From Butyrivibrio fibrisolvens (lineage in GTDB: Bacteria; Bacillota; Clostridia; Lachnospirales; Lachnospiraceae), in the NCBI RefSeq assembly GCF_023206215.1, contig NZ_CP065800.1, forward strand, positions 3,844,001-3,908,000: 64,000 nucleotides of DNA. Reading direction: 5' to 3'. Within the stretch, counting starts at the first letter, position 1; the number at the start of each line of letters is the position of its first letter. A program made the translations under genes and the position numbers. Below the pieces are notes generated by a model. The model was not told the origin of the DNA. It worked only from the letters and a program-made list of their open reading frames with translations, and made no database searches. Of the stretch, positions 26,403-35,015 are shown piece by piece.

Positions 26403-26867
26403 TTATATAGATCCCATTACTGTCAGAAATATTACTGTCAGTATATTTAGAGTATTAATGATGATTCCCAGACCCGGGAAAATTTTGAAAATCTTTTTTT
26501 GCTTCAATGCAAGAATGCCAAGTACAAGTCCGGCAATACTATATCCAAATGCAAGAAGCGTTGCTACGCCGTACTTGATATTGGCCACTCCGCCGGCATC
26601 AAAAGCAGCCTTCACGCACATGATAAGCGCGACGGCAGCAATGACACCCAGTATAAAAGACAGGATACCCTTCCTTGGATGCACATTATCTGTAAAGATA
26701 TAACGTCTTTTAAAGATAAGTGTTCTAAGACGGAAGTGCTTTTTCTTTTTCTTTTTGTTCTTATGTGCGTGATAGGTCTCTTCGGTATCCTTCTCCCATG
26801 GATTGATCCCCCAAGGATTTTTCTCCCATGGTCTTTGACCCCACGGCTGTATCCTATTATTCTTCAA
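26403..26867 (-). CDS. DUF6142-like small membrane protein
   Basis: A 154-residue protein, read from a TTG start at 26867 that overlaps the stop (TGA) of the small gene upstream. The N-terminus has tandem PWG/PWE units (GQRPWEKNPWGINPWEKD), followed by a run of lysines and then the pattern HPRKGILSFILGV, hydrophobic segments and KIFKIFPGLGIIINTLNI. This order resembles my recollection of DUF6142: two to three membrane helices with an R-K-G-I entry and an F-P-x-L-G-I-x-x-N motif. Function unknown. It is translationally coupled to the 50-residue protein before it. Confidence 0.65.
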   Translation of the reverse strand: MKNNRIQPWGQRPWEKNPWGINPWEKDTEETYHAHKNKKKKKKHFRLRTLIFKRRYIFTDNVHPRKGILSFILGVIAAVALIMCVKAAFDAGGVANIKYGVATLLAFGYSIAGLVLGILALKQKKIFKIFPGLGIIINTLNILTVIFLTVMGSI

Positions 26868-27016
26868 AACAAAATCTTCTTACGTCCGCTAAGGAGTTTT
26901 GCTCCACTTACTATAAGCAGAACTCCTGCAGCTATTCCCGATATGATAGCAACAATACCAAAAGTGATATTGATAGCTCCCGTGCCTCCCATGAGCTTGT
27001 ATGTCTTTTCTTCCAT
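26864..27016 (-). CDS. 50-residue single-pass membrane protein
   Basis: A short gene starting MEEKTYKLMGGTGAINI with one hydrophobic helix (about 14-40: NITFGIVAIISGIAAGVLLI) and a basic end, SGRKKILF. The start has a perfect AGGAGG 8 nt upstream, stronger evidence than the length alone would give. The stop TGA overlaps the TTG start of the next gene. The two probably form a pair of membrane proteins between pyrE and purE. No homology recognised. Confidence 0.7.
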   Translation of the reverse strand: MEEKTYKLMGGTGAINITFGIVAIISGIAAGVLLIVSGAKLLSGRKKILF

Positions 27017-27083
27017 GTATAAAACCTCCTACATTATTATTTACATAACAATGAGTTTTAAAGACGACTGTGATTCCTTATAT

Positions 27084-27770
27084 TCAAGCCTTAACAGCGC
27101 CATATTCTTTATAGTACTCATCGATCTTCTTCTTGATCTCTTTGTTCAGTATCACTTCGCCATCAATCGGCTTATTGTAAAGATACTCTACTACATCTGA
27201 CATAGTTACGATTGCATGTGTACCAAAACCATACTTTTCATGAATTTCGTCAAGTGCAGACATATCTGATTCAAGTCCCTTCTCCTGACGGTTAAGGGAT
27301 ACCATAAGACCTACTACATCTACATCATCTGCCTGAGCCTGGATTATCGGATAAGTCTCTTCGATTGACTTACCTGATGTTGTAACATCTTCAATGATAA
27401 GGACTCTGTCTCCGTTCTTGATCTTACTTCCAAGAAGGATTCCCTTATCACCGTGATCTTTGATCTCTTTACGATTGGAACAATATTTGATATCTCTTCC
27501 ATAAAGCTGGCTTATAGCAGCGCATGTTGATACTGCAAGCGGGATTCCCTTATAAGCAGGTCCGAACAAAATATCAAACTCAAGGCCAAAAGTTTCATGA
27601 ATGGCTCTTGCATAGAACTCACCAAGCTTTCTAAGCTGAGTTCCTGTAACGTATGCTCCTGCATTCATGAAGAACGGAGACTTTCTTCCACTCTTAAGTG
27701 TAAAATCTCCAAATTTCAGGACATTACTGTCCACCATGAAATTTATAAACTCTTCCTTGTACTTTTCCAT
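27084..27770 (-). CDS. pyrE: Orotate phosphoribosyltransferase
   Basis: Joins orotate with PRPP to give OMP. The 228-residue protein has the PRPP-binding motif VLIIEDVTTSGKS and the family segments GDFTLKSGRKSPFFMNAG and ILFGPAYKGIPLA. The start at 27770 is preferred over an ATG three codons upstream, because GAGG lies 9 nt before it while the first ATG touches that ribosome site. pyrF precedes it by 54 bp on the same strand. Confidence 0.96.
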   Translation of the reverse strand: MEKYKEEFINFMVDSNVLKFGDFTLKSGRKSPFFMNAGAYVTGTQLRKLGEFYARAIHETFGLEFDILFGPAYKGIPLAVSTCAAISQLYGRDIKYCSNRKEIKDHGDKGILLGSKIKNGDRVLIIEDVTTSGKSIEETYPIIQAQADDVDVVGLMVSLNRQEKGLESDMSALDEIHEKYGFGTHAIVTMSDVVEYLYNKPIDGEVILNKEIKKKIDEYYKEYGAVKA

Positions 27771-27824
27771 GTAATCCATCCTCTGTTTTTTTATTTATTC
27801 CGCTTATAGCGGTATATTATGATT

Positions 27825-28742
27825 TTATCTGATAGCGCCGTTAATGTCTTCCTTCATGTCAAATACAGCTTGTCTTGCAGCTTCTCCGACATTGTCGCCA
27901 AATTTCGAATACTTCTCGTTCTGCCATGCAGCGATTATTCCTCTTGAAGAGTTAACAATCGCACCAAGACCGTCTTTATTGAAGAATCCCTTAAGATCGC
28001 TTCCCTTACCGCCCTGAGCTCCATATCCGGGAACCAGGATAAATGCATGTGGCATGATACTGCGAAGCTTAGCACCCATTTCAGGATATGTAGCACCAAC
28101 TACTGCTCCAACATTTGAATAGTCACCTTCCATGGAACCCATGCCCCACTCTTCGACTTTGGCACCTACATGCTCATATAAAGGCTTACCGTCTATTATT
28201 CTATCTTGGAATTCACCACTTGAAGGATTAGATGTCTTGACAAGGACAAAGATTCCCTTGTCTTCAGAATTACAAACATCAATAAATGGCTTAACACCGT
28301 CGCTGCCCAAATAAGGGTTGACAGTTGCGAAATCTTCATTAAAACCGGAATACTTGTTAGAACCAATTGTAACACTACCTAAATGTCCGATAGCGTAGGA
28401 CTCTGAAGTAGAGCCAATATCGCCTCTTTTAATATCACCTATGACGATCAGTCCTTTGTCATGGCAATAATCAACGGTCTTTTTAAAAGCAATAAGACCT
28501 TCAATACCAAGCTGCTCATACATAGCGATCTGCGGCTTAACAGCAGGTATCACATCATAAATATTATCAATAAGTTCCTTATTGAACTGCCAAAGGGCAT
28601 CTGCTGCGCCTTCAGGTGTCTGTCCGAACTCTTCGAACGATCTGTTTTTGATGCGATCCGGAATCATCGAAAGCTTCGGATCCAGTCCCACTACGATAGG
28701 AGCATCTGTCCTTTGAATAGCTGATATCAGCTTCTGAATCAT
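27825..28742 (-). CDS. pyrF: Orotidine 5'-phosphate decarboxylase, subfamily 2
   Basis: Makes UMP from OMP. The longer 305-residue form with PIVVGLDPKL near the start and the catalytic Asp-x-Lys-x-x-Asp in VIGDIKRGDIGSTSESYA; later LVPGYGAQGG and VNSSRGIIAAW bind the phosphate. The start has GAGGA 9 nt upstream. It is probably the first gene of pyrF-pyrE and has a promoter at 28801-28828. Confidence 0.95.
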   Translation of the reverse strand: MIQKLISAIQRTDAPIVVGLDPKLSMIPDRIKNRSFEEFGQTPEGAADALWQFNKELIDNIYDVIPAVKPQIAMYEQLGIEGLIAFKKTVDYCHDKGLIVIGDIKRGDIGSTSESYAIGHLGSVTIGSNKYSGFNEDFATVNPYLGSDGVKPFIDVCNSEDKGIFVLVKTSNPSSGEFQDRIIDGKPLYEHVGAKVEEWGMGSMEGDYSNVGAVVGATYPEMGAKLRSIMPHAFILVPGYGAQGGKGSDLKGFFNKDGLGAIVNSSRGIIAAWQNEKYSKFGDNVGEAARQAVFDMKEDINGAIR

Positions 28743-28800
28743 GAATACTATCCTCTTTTTTCTAAGTTTTAAACAAGGTACATGACCTTAAACAGTTTAT

Positions 28801-28828
28801 ATAATATCATAGAATTTCTAAATGTCAC
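28801..28828 (-). promoter_or_regulatory. Probable pyrF promoter
   Basis: GTGACA, 16-bp spacer, TATTAT on the minus strand, about 50 nt before the start codon. No pyrimidine attenuator or PyrR-like leader was seen. The rest of 28743-28913 is AT-rich without clear signals. Confidence 0.5.
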
Positions 28829-28913
28829 ACTATTTGTTTGCAAATCCCTAATATTTTTTGAACAAAGGGTCAAATAAATATTTTGAGGCTCAAAAAAAAC
28901 TGCATTGCTTTGA

Positions 28914-29027
28914 GATACACGGATGTATCTAGTACATGTCCAGAAATACATGGATGTATTTCTATGTACGGATACAAGGATGTATCTAGTACATGCTTAG
29001 AAATACAGGGATGTATTTCTATGTACG
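28914..29027. repeat. Two tandem 57-bp units built of hairpins
   Basis: Units 28914-28970 and 28971-29027 differ at only a few bases. Each has a small hairpin (GATAC with GTATC) and a nested one (GTACAT, AGAAATAC, loop, GTATTTCT, ATGTAC). GGATGTAT occurs four times with a period near 28 bp. The array lies between the end of the ANTAR gene and the pyrF promoter. Confidence 0.85.
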
Positions 29028-29046
29028 AAACAAAACAACACAGTTT

Positions 29047-29601
29047 TCATATACTATTAAGAGAAATGATCATCTCTGCTGCTTCTACAATACCTGTTCC
29101 CGAATCCATGGAACACTTCTGTAGATAATGATGTGCTTCCGGTTCAGTCATATGATGTCTGTCCATAAGAAGCTCTTTGGCTTTCTTAATAGTTTCAAGC
29201 TCTTTGTCAGAGCGTTTATTCTTTGCACCATCTCTGGCTTTTCGTCTCTTTTTACTGACACCGTCAAGCATCATATTAAGAGTCGAGATCAAAGTATCCG
29301 TCTGTAAGGGAGTCTGAAGCGATATCACATTGTCCGGAAGATCTATCGATTCAAGCTTGGCAGGAGAAGCAATAAGCAGCATCTGAAAATAAGAGGGAAG
29401 ATCCTCGGCAAGCTCTTGGCATATCATGTCACCTAGTCTGTATCCGCAGACTATAACACCATTGCCAAGATCTTCCATCGCCGATAGAGCCTGTGCTCCG
29501 GAATTACATACAGCTGCTACATTAAAGCCTCTTCGTACCAATATGTTTTTAAAATTCAGTGCATCTGTATCCTTAGCAAATGCAACAACAACATTGGCCA
29601 T
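29047..29601 (-). CDS. ANTAR-domain regulator linked to glutamine synthetase
   Basis: A 184-residue response-regulator-like protein. The receiver half (1-115) looks degenerate: the phosphorylated Asp of the family falls in GVIVCGYRLGD, where no clear D-x-x end-strand motif remains. The C-terminal ANTAR half (about 120-184) has KAKELLMDRHHMTEPEAHHY and MDSGTGIVEAAEMII, the three-helix RNA-binding bundle. ANTAR proteins bind twin hairpins and block terminators. Clostridial glnA loci often carry one directly after glnA (for example nitR of Clostridium). The start is 3 nt after the glnA stop, so translation is coupled. Confidence 0.88.
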   Translation of the reverse strand: MANVVVAFAKDTDALNFKNILVRRGFNVAAVCNSGAQALSAMEDLGNGVIVCGYRLGDMICQELAEDLPSYFQMLLIASPAKLESIDLPDNVISLQTPLQTDTLISTLNMMLDGVSKKRRKARDGAKNKRSDKELETIKKAKELLMDRHHMTEPEAHHYLQKCSMDSGTGIVEAAEMIISLNSI

Positions 29602-29604
29602 ATA

Positions 29605-30936
29605 TCAGTATTTCCCAAGATATTCTTTCATTTCCCACTGTGTTACACAACTTCTAAATCTCTTCCACTCACTTTCCTTTGCTTCAAGGAACTTAGCATA
29701 TACATCATCTCCAAGGACTTTTTTAACAAGCGGATCTTTGGTAAAAGCTGTAATAGCCTGCCCGAGGGTCTGAGGAAGCGTATCAAAACGTTCTGCATTC
29801 TCATTATCATCAGCTTGCTGCATAGAAAGCTGCTTGGGCGGAAGCATTTCTTCTTCGATACCGTCAAGACCAGCTGCTATGCAAAGAGCAAGTGCAAGAT
29901 AAGGATTACAGGTTGCGTCCGGATTTCTAAGCTCAATTCTGGTCTTGTTGCCTCTCTTATAAGGAATTCTTATAAGCGAAGTACGATTGGCACTTGAAGC
30001 TGTCCAAGTCATATTAACCGGTGCATCATAGCCCGGAACAAGACGCTTATATGAGTTGATCAAAGGATTGGTAACAAGGCTTATGCCTTCCATATGATCC
30101 AGAAGACCTGCAATAAATGAATATGCCTTTTTAGAAAGGCCAAGTTCATCACTGCTGTCTGTGAAGATATTAGTACCATCCTTATCAAAAGCAGAAAAGC
30201 TAATATGCATTCCGGAGCCGTTGACACCTTCTAAAGGCTTTGGCATAAATGTAGCATAATATCCATGTTTCTTGGCTATAGTCTTAACAGCCATCTTAAA
30301 AGTCTGTATCATATCTGCGATACGACCTGCTTCATCATTTTCAAAATCTATCTCATGCTGTGCAGGAGCGATCTCATGATGTGATGAAAGAATATTAAAA
30401 TTCATATCTTCCAGGTTGAGAATGATATCACGTCTTACATTCTCCCCCATATCGGCAGGAGCCACATCAAAATATCCTGCAGTCTCCTTTGTTTCAGGAA
30501 CAGGATTGCCTGAATCATCACATCCAAAAAGGAAGAATTCTATCTCGGGATTAACTTTAAAAGTTATCCCCATATCTTCAGCCTTTTGAAGAACACGTCT
30601 TAAGATATTGCGAGGATCTCCCTCGAAAGGCTTTCTGTCAAGTGTGTATACATCGCAGAACATTCTGGCAACTTTGCCTGACTGTGGTCTCCAGGGATAT
30701 ATTTCAAAAGAGTCAAGATCCGGATACAGATACATCTCACTTTCATTTTTGCGAACAAATCCTTCTACAGCAGAACCGTCAAATGTAAGTTCTCTGTCAA
30801 GAGCCACTTCAAGCTGCGAAGGTGTGATCGCAATATTTTTTGGATTGCCAAATATATCACAGAACTGCAGTCTTATAAAAGCCACATCCTCATCTTCTAC
30901 AATTCGAAAAATATCTTCTCTGGTATACTTAGTCAT
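29605..30936 (-). CDS. glnA: Glutamine synthetase type I
   Basis: Assimilates ammonia onto glutamate using ATP. The 443-residue protein has the GSI landmarks FDGSAVEGFVRKNESEMYL, VNPEIEFFLF, GSGMHISFS and WTASSANRTSLIRIP; the length matches the GSI-alpha group that is not adenylylated. I start it at 30936 (MTKYTRED), where AAGGA lies 9 nt upstream. A strong promoter (31030-31058) and an intrinsic terminator (30979-31019) lie upstream, so the leader may be attenuated. A second, type III enzyme lies at the window end. Confidence 0.96.
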   Translation of the reverse strand: MTKYTREDIFRIVEDEDVAFIRLQFCDIFGNPKNIAITPSQLEVALDRELTFDGSAVEGFVRKNESEMYLYPDLDSFEIYPWRPQSGKVARMFCDVYTLDRKPFEGDPRNILRRVLQKAEDMGITFKVNPEIEFFLFGCDDSGNPVPETKETAGYFDVAPADMGENVRRDIILNLEDMNFNILSSHHEIAPAQHEIDFENDEAGRIADMIQTFKMAVKTIAKKHGYYATFMPKPLEGVNGSGMHISFSAFDKDGTNIFTDSSDELGLSKKAYSFIAGLLDHMEGISLVTNPLINSYKRLVPGYDAPVNMTWTASSANRTSLIRIPYKRGNKTRIELRNPDATCNPYLALALCIAAGLDGIEEEMLPPKQLSMQQADDNENAERFDTLPQTLGQAITAFTKDPLVKKVLGDDVYAKFLEAKESEWKRFRSCVTQWEMKEYLGKY

Positions 30937-30978
30937 TTCTTCTTTCCTTTCTGACCGTTTACAGATATTAATAACAAA

Positions 30979-31019
30979 AAAGGCAAGGAGCACGAATAAA
31001 CATCGGCGCCCTTGCCTTT
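30979..31019 (-). terminator. Intrinsic terminator between metQ and glnA, candidate glnA attenuator
   Basis: On the minus strand AAAGGCAAGG, a 21-nt loop and CCTTGCCTTT are followed by TTTG. It ends about 25 nt before the glnA ribosome site. A near-consensus promoter lies just upstream (31030-31058), so the hairpin would be the first structure of the glnA mRNA. Confidence 0.88.
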
Positions 31020-31029
31020 ATATTATGAT

Positions 31030-31058
31030 ACTATACCTATTTACTGCAATAATATCAA
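31030..31058 (-). promoter_or_regulatory. Strong promoter ahead of the glnA leader terminator
   Basis: TTGATA (31053-31058), 17-bp spacer, TATAGT (31030-31035) on the minus strand, with start near 31023. It lies between the metQ stop and the terminator hairpin. Confidence 0.7.
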
Positions 31059-31078
31059 GTATGTTTTTTAAATAATTA

Positions 31079-31966
31079 TTATTTTCCTTCGTAAGGAACT
31101 ACTGAACCTTCATACTGTTCTTCGATCCATGCCTTAACTTCATCAGACTTAAGAACTTCTACAAGTGCTACGATTCCAGGGTTTGATTCATTGCCTTCCT
31201 TAACTGCGATAACGTTAACATATTTCTCAGCAGCTTCTGAATCCTGTGACTCATATGCAAGAGCATCTGTAGCTACAGTAAATCCTGCTTCCATAGCATA
31301 GTTACCATTCATGACTGCATAGCTTACGCTGTCGATCTGATGAGGAACCTGCGCAGCCTCTACCTCAACGATCTTGAGGTTATAAGGATTCTCTGCAATA
31401 TTGTTGACAGTAGCTGTAAGGCCTACTCCATCTTCAAGCTTGATAAGTTCATTTGCTTCAAGAAGGAGAAGTGCTCTTGCCTCGTTAGTTGTATCATTAG
31501 GAATAGCGATTGTATCTCCGTCAGCGATCTCATCAAGGCTCTTCTTGGTTCCGCCATAGATTCCAAATGGCTCATAGTGGATCCCGCCTGCATTTACAAG
31601 TGATGTTCCGTTCTGGTCATTGAAATCATTAAGATATGTAATGTGCTGGAAGTAGTTGGCATCAAATTCGCCCGCATCTACAACATTATTAGGCTGAACA
31701 TAGTCTTCAAATACAGTAACTTCAACCTTGTATCCCTTAGCTGCAAGAGCGCTGGTTACGACTTCACTTTCAAGGATCTCAGCATGAGGTACGGCTGTAG
31801 CTGCTACAGTTATAACTTCAAGATCGCCGTCACCTTCCTTGGCAGCATCTTCTGTATTCTGAGTATTCTCAGTAGGCTCTGAATTAGATGCATCCTTGCT
31901 GCATCCTGTGATTGCAGATACTGCAAGTACTGATGTTAAAAGGGTTGCAAACAGTTTCTTTTTCAT
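31079..31966 (-). CDS. metQ: Methionine-binding lipoprotein MetQ
   Basis: The extracellular binding component of the D/L-methionine importer, 295 residues. A lipoprotein signal ends with ITGC (Cys22), then an Asn/Glu/Thr linker and the NlpA/MetQ fold: TVAATAVPHAEILE at the start, the GEFDANYFQHITYLNDFN segment, and IAIPNDTTNEARALLLLE. The specificity comes from family knowledge and the adjacent MetN and MetI. An AT-rich hairpin at 32032-32070 separates it from metI. The terminator at 30979-31019 follows. Confidence 0.95.
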   Translation of the reverse strand: MKKKLFATLLTSVLAVSAITGCSKDASNSEPTENTQNTEDAAKEGDGDLEVITVAATAVPHAEILESEVVTSALAAKGYKVEVTVFEDYVQPNNVVDAGEFDANYFQHITYLNDFNDQNGTSLVNAGGIHYEPFGIYGGTKKSLDEIADGDTIAIPNDTTNEARALLLLEANELIKLEDGVGLTATVNNIAENPYNLKIVEVEAAQVPHQIDSVSYAVMNGNYAMEAGFTVATDALAYESQDSEAAEKYVNVIAVKEGNESNPGIVALVEVLKSDEVKAWIEEQYEGSVVPYEGK

Positions 31967-32031
31967 AATAAAGTCCTCCTCGTATGATAGATTTTTCTCC
32001 TCAGATACTTAAAGTGTATCAATCTATTCAA

Positions 32032-32070
32032 AAAGTATATACTAAAAATCCATAAATCTGTATATACTTT
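32032..32070 (-). terminator. AT-rich hairpin between metI and metQ
   Basis: AAAGTATATAC and GTATATACTTT pair over 11 bp around a 17-nt loop, followed on the minus strand by TTG. The stem is weak. It may adjust expression of metQ relative to metNI or mark a second promoter. Confidence 0.5.
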
Positions 32071-32137
32071 CTAAAAACGATATATTACTGACAGTTCATT
32101 TTATAGAATTTCTGAAAACGGAACATTTTCAATCTTT

Positions 32138-32815
32138 TTACTTAGTGATCCTCTTGTCGAGAAGCTTACTAAGCCACATGCCAAATCCCTGCATTACCTG
32201 AACCATTACTACAAGAAGTACTACTGTAATGATCATAACGCCCGTCTGATATCTGTAATAACCGTACTGGATAGCTACGTCACCAAGTCCTCCGCCACCT
32301 ACAGATCCTGCCATAGCAGAATACCCCAGTATAGTTGCAAGTGCTATAGTTGCTCCTACTATCAGAGAAGATCTGGCTTCAGATACCATTACTTTCCATA
32401 CTATAGTCCAGTTTGAAGCTCCCATACTCTGAGCCGCCTCTATAACTCCATGATCAACTTCCATAAGAGAAGACTCAACCATTCTTGCGATAAATGGAGC
32501 TGCTGCAAATACAAGAGGTACTATAGTAGCTTCCGCACCCCAGGTCTTACCTACCATCATTTTAGTAATAGGCATTATGAGGATAAGCAGGATAAGGAAC
32601 GGAATACTTCTTACTATATTAACTACAAAATCAAGAATTCCATATATTATCTTATTAGGTCTAAGTCCGTTATCTGATGTGATCACAAGACCTATACCTA
32701 TAGGCACTCCTATAAGATAGGCAAAAACAGTTGATACAAATACCATATATAAGGTAACTCCGGTATTTTGTAAAAGGAGATTACCATACTCATTCCAAAA
32801 ATCTACAATACTCAT
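32138..32815 (-). CDS. metI: Methionine ABC transporter permease MetI
   Basis: The membrane channel of the methionine importer: 225 residues with about five membrane segments and the cytoplasmic loop GVIEAAQSMGASNWTIVWKV that contacts MetN. The C-terminal region has SVGGGGLGDVAIQYGYYRY, a MetI hallmark. The ATG at 32815 overlaps the metN stop (TGATG), so translation is coupled; an upstream TTG codon is less likely. Confidence 0.95.
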   Translation of the reverse strand: MSIVDFWNEYGNLLLQNTGVTLYMVFVSTVFAYLIGVPIGIGLVITSDNGLRPNKIIYGILDFVVNIVRSIPFLILLILIMPITKMMVGKTWGAEATIVPLVFAAAPFIARMVESSLMEVDHGVIEAAQSMGASNWTIVWKVMVSEARSSLIVGATIALATILGYSAMAGSVGGGGLGDVAIQYGYYRYQTGVMIITVVLLVVMVQVMQGFGMWLSKLLDKRITK

Positions 32816-33840
32816 CAATTCAAAGCCTCCTCAAATTCTTTCATAGAAGACAGTTCCTGTACTTCAAGCTTCCTGTCTTTGAGATACTGAATCATCTGAT
32901 TCCTTAAAGATTCATCATCCGGAAGCTGTAAAACCATCTGTCCCTGTGCAATTCCGCCTATATCTCTTGTATTGGTGAACATAATATTAACAGGTGATGA
33001 GAATTTCAAGACCATGTTAGCTACAACAGGTTCATATGAGGAGTTCTCTGTAAATACTATTCTGACAAGGTGCTCGCCTTTCATCTCCGGTATCTCACCA
33101 TTGCCTGATGAAAGCACAAGTCTCATAGCAGCCTCTGACTGCGGATTACTAAATACTTCTAATACATCTCCAACTTCAGCAACACGTCCCTTGTCAATAA
33201 TTGCTACTCTGTTGCAGATCTCCTGAACTACAGACATTGAGTGAGTGATGATCACTATAGTAATGCCATGAGTTTCATTTATCTTCTTAAGAAGATTCAG
33301 CACCTCACCCGTAGTTTTGGGGTCAAGCGCACTTGTTGCTTCGTCACACAAAAGAATCCTCGGATCATTAGCAAGAGCTCTTGCAATAGCAACTCTTTGC
33401 TGCTGACCACCGGAAAGCTGCGCCGGATAAGCTGATGCCTTATCTTCAAGTCCGACTTCTTTAAGAAGCTCCATAGCCTTTTTCTTGTTAGGCTTTTTAT
33501 TGATTCGCATAGGAAAAAGGACATTATCAAGCACTGTACTCTGCATTAGAAGATTGAAGTGCTGGAATATCATAGCTACGTCCGTTCTCTGCTTTCGAAG
33601 CTCTTTCTCAGTCATACCTCCAAGACTCTTACCATCAATAACGACATCACCATCGGTAGGCTTCTCCAGAAAATTAAGGCATCTGACAAGTGTAGACTTG
33701 CCCGCACCGCTCATGCCAATGATTCCGAATATATCACCTTTTTCAATATTAAGGCTTATATTCTTTAAAGCTTCTACGGAGCCTTCCTTGGTCTTAAATG
33801 TCTTACTGACATTCAAGACCTGTATTAAAGATTCTGACAT
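32815..33840 (-). CDS. metN: Methionine ABC transporter ATPase MetN
   Basis: The ATPase of the importer: 341 residues. Walker A is GMSGAGKST, the signature LSGGQQQRVAIARAL, and Walker B ILLCDEATSALD. From about residue 265 a NIL domain follows (VANMVLKFSSPVNIMFTN onward), which binds methionine and gives feedback inhibition in characterised members. It is the first gene of metN-metI-metQ. Its 154-bp leader after cysK is rich in inverted repeats and may be a structured RNA. Confidence 0.97.
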   Translation of the reverse strand: MSESLIQVLNVSKTFKTKEGSVEALKNISLNIEKGDIFGIIGMSGAGKSTLVRCLNFLEKPTDGDVVIDGKSLGGMTEKELRKQRTDVAMIFQHFNLLMQSTVLDNVLFPMRINKKPNKKKAMELLKEVGLEDKASAYPAQLSGGQQQRVAIARALANDPRILLCDEATSALDPKTTGEVLNLLKKINETHGITIVIITHSMSVVQEICNRVAIIDKGRVAEVGDVLEVFSNPQSEAAMRLVLSSGNGEIPEMKGEHLVRIVFTENSSYEPVVANMVLKFSSPVNIMFTNTRDIGGIAQGQMVLQLPDDESLRNQMIQYLKDRKLEVQELSSMKEFEEALN

Positions 33841-33867
33841 AATTCATTCCATCCCTATCTATTATTT

Positions 33868-33994
33868 TTCAAGAGATCAGTTTTAAAATGATCCATTTTA
33901 AAACCCGAATTAATGTCTAAGGCTCCATCAATCCGAACCATCAGCCGCTCGTTTTACTCACGTCATGAGGCTATAACGAATCATATCTCTTGAA
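33868..33994 (-). promoter_or_regulatory. Structured leader upstream of metN
   Basis: On the minus strand the outer arms TTCAAGAGAT (starting right after the cysK stop) and ATCTCTTGAA pair over 10 bp and enclose about 107 nt. Inside lie a perfect 11-bp palindrome (GTTTTAAAATG, GAT, CATTTTAAAAC at 33880-33904), a possible GGCT/AGCC stem, and a dispersed repeat (33939-33970). No SAM-I riboswitch core (no GGTGGAGGGA-like or GAAACC-like element) was found. Confidence 0.45.
33939..33970. repeat. Second copy of the gntR-linked short repeat, inverted
   Basis: On the minus strand CCTCATGACGTGAGTAAAAC continuing GAGCGGCTGATGG, matching 20739-20770 with about four differences in 26. Confidence 0.55.
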
Positions 33995-34933
33995 TTATTT
34001 TGCTGCAAAAAGAGGTGTAGAAAGGTATCTGTCTCCTGAATCAGGAAGAAGAACCACGATGTTCTTACCTTTAGCTTCAGGTCTTGATGCAACCTGCTGT
34101 GCTGCCCATAAAGCCGCACCTGAAGAAATACCTACCATGATACCTTCTGTTTTAGCAAAAGCTCTGCCTGTTTCGAAAGCGTTCTCATTAGGTACTCTGA
34201 TTATCTCATCATAGATCTCTGTATTAAGAACAGAAGGAACAAAGCCTGCTCCGATACCCTGGATCTTGTGAGGTCCGGGCTTCTCACCTGAAAGAACAGC
34301 TGATGTATCAGGCTCAACAGCAATGATCTTGATATCAGGATTCTTGCTCTTTAAGAACTCACCAACACCTGTAAGTGTTCCACCTGTACCAACACCTGCT
34401 ACAAAATAATCAACCTGTCCGTCTGTATCTTCCCAGATCTCAGGTCCTGTAGTAGTTCTATGAGCTGTAGCATTGGCCGGATTATCAAACTGAGCAAGGA
34501 TAATAGAATTCGGAATCTCCTTGTGAAGTTCCTCAGCCTTAGCGATAGCACCCTTCATACCCTGAACGCCATCTGTAAGTACAAGCTCAGCGCCATATGC
34601 CTGAAGGATAGTACGTCTTTCTACACTCATTGTATCCGGAAGTGTAAGGATAGCTCTGTATCCCCTTGCTGCTGCTACAGAAGCAATACCGATACCGGTA
34701 TTACCTGATGTAGGTTCGATGATAGTTGCCCCGGGTTTGATCTTACCGCTTTTTTCAGCATCTACTATCATAGCATATGCTACACGATCTTTCACGCTTC
34801 CTGCAGGATTGAGATATTCAAGTTTTGCAATGATCTTTGCATCCTTGATATTCTCGCTGTTCTGATAATTAACAAGCTCAAGAAGAGGTGTGTGTCCTAT
34901 AAGTTCTGTTGCAGATTTCTTGATGTTAGCCAT
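33995..34933 (-). CDS. cysK: Cysteine synthase (O-acetylserine sulfhydrylase)
   Basis: Makes cysteine from O-acetylserine and sulfide with pyridoxal phosphate. The 312-residue protein shows [13 protein letters not shown] with the PLP lysine (Lys48), [10 protein letters not shown], the phosphate-binding [10 protein letters not shown], and the C-terminal [11 protein letters not shown]. The promoter at 35016-35044 is close to consensus. The gene runs into the metN leader with no clear terminator, so sulfur and methionine genes may be partly co-transcribed. Confidence 0.96.
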   Translation of the reverse strand: MANIKKSATELIGHTPLLELVNYQNSENIKDAKIIAKLEYLNPAGSVKDRVAYAMIVDAEKSGKIKPGATIIEPTSGNTGIGIASVAAARGYRAILTLPDTMSVERRTILQAYGAELVLTDGVQGMKGAIAKAEELHKEIPNSIILAQFDNPANATAHRTTTGPEIWEDTDGQVDYFVAGVGTGGTLTGVGEFLKSKNPDIKIIAVEPDTSAVLSGEKPGPHKIQGIGAGFVPSVLNTEIYDEIIRVPNENAFETGRAFAKTEGIMVGISSGAALWAAQQVASRPEAKGKNIVVLLPDSGDRYLSTPLFAAK

Positions 34934-35015
34934 AATACTATTCTCCCTTCGACCGTCATTTATTTAATATTTTTGTTTTCATACTATTCATACTTTTTCA
35001 GTAGGATTATAAAAA

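Noticed and set aside
28914..29027. CRISPR array
   Set aside because: Only two near-identical units without unique spacers, and each unit is made of internal hairpins.
33868..33994. SAM-I riboswitch before metN
   Set aside because: The conserved core sequences of SAM-I were not found; only repeats and stems are present, so it is listed as an unassigned structured leader.
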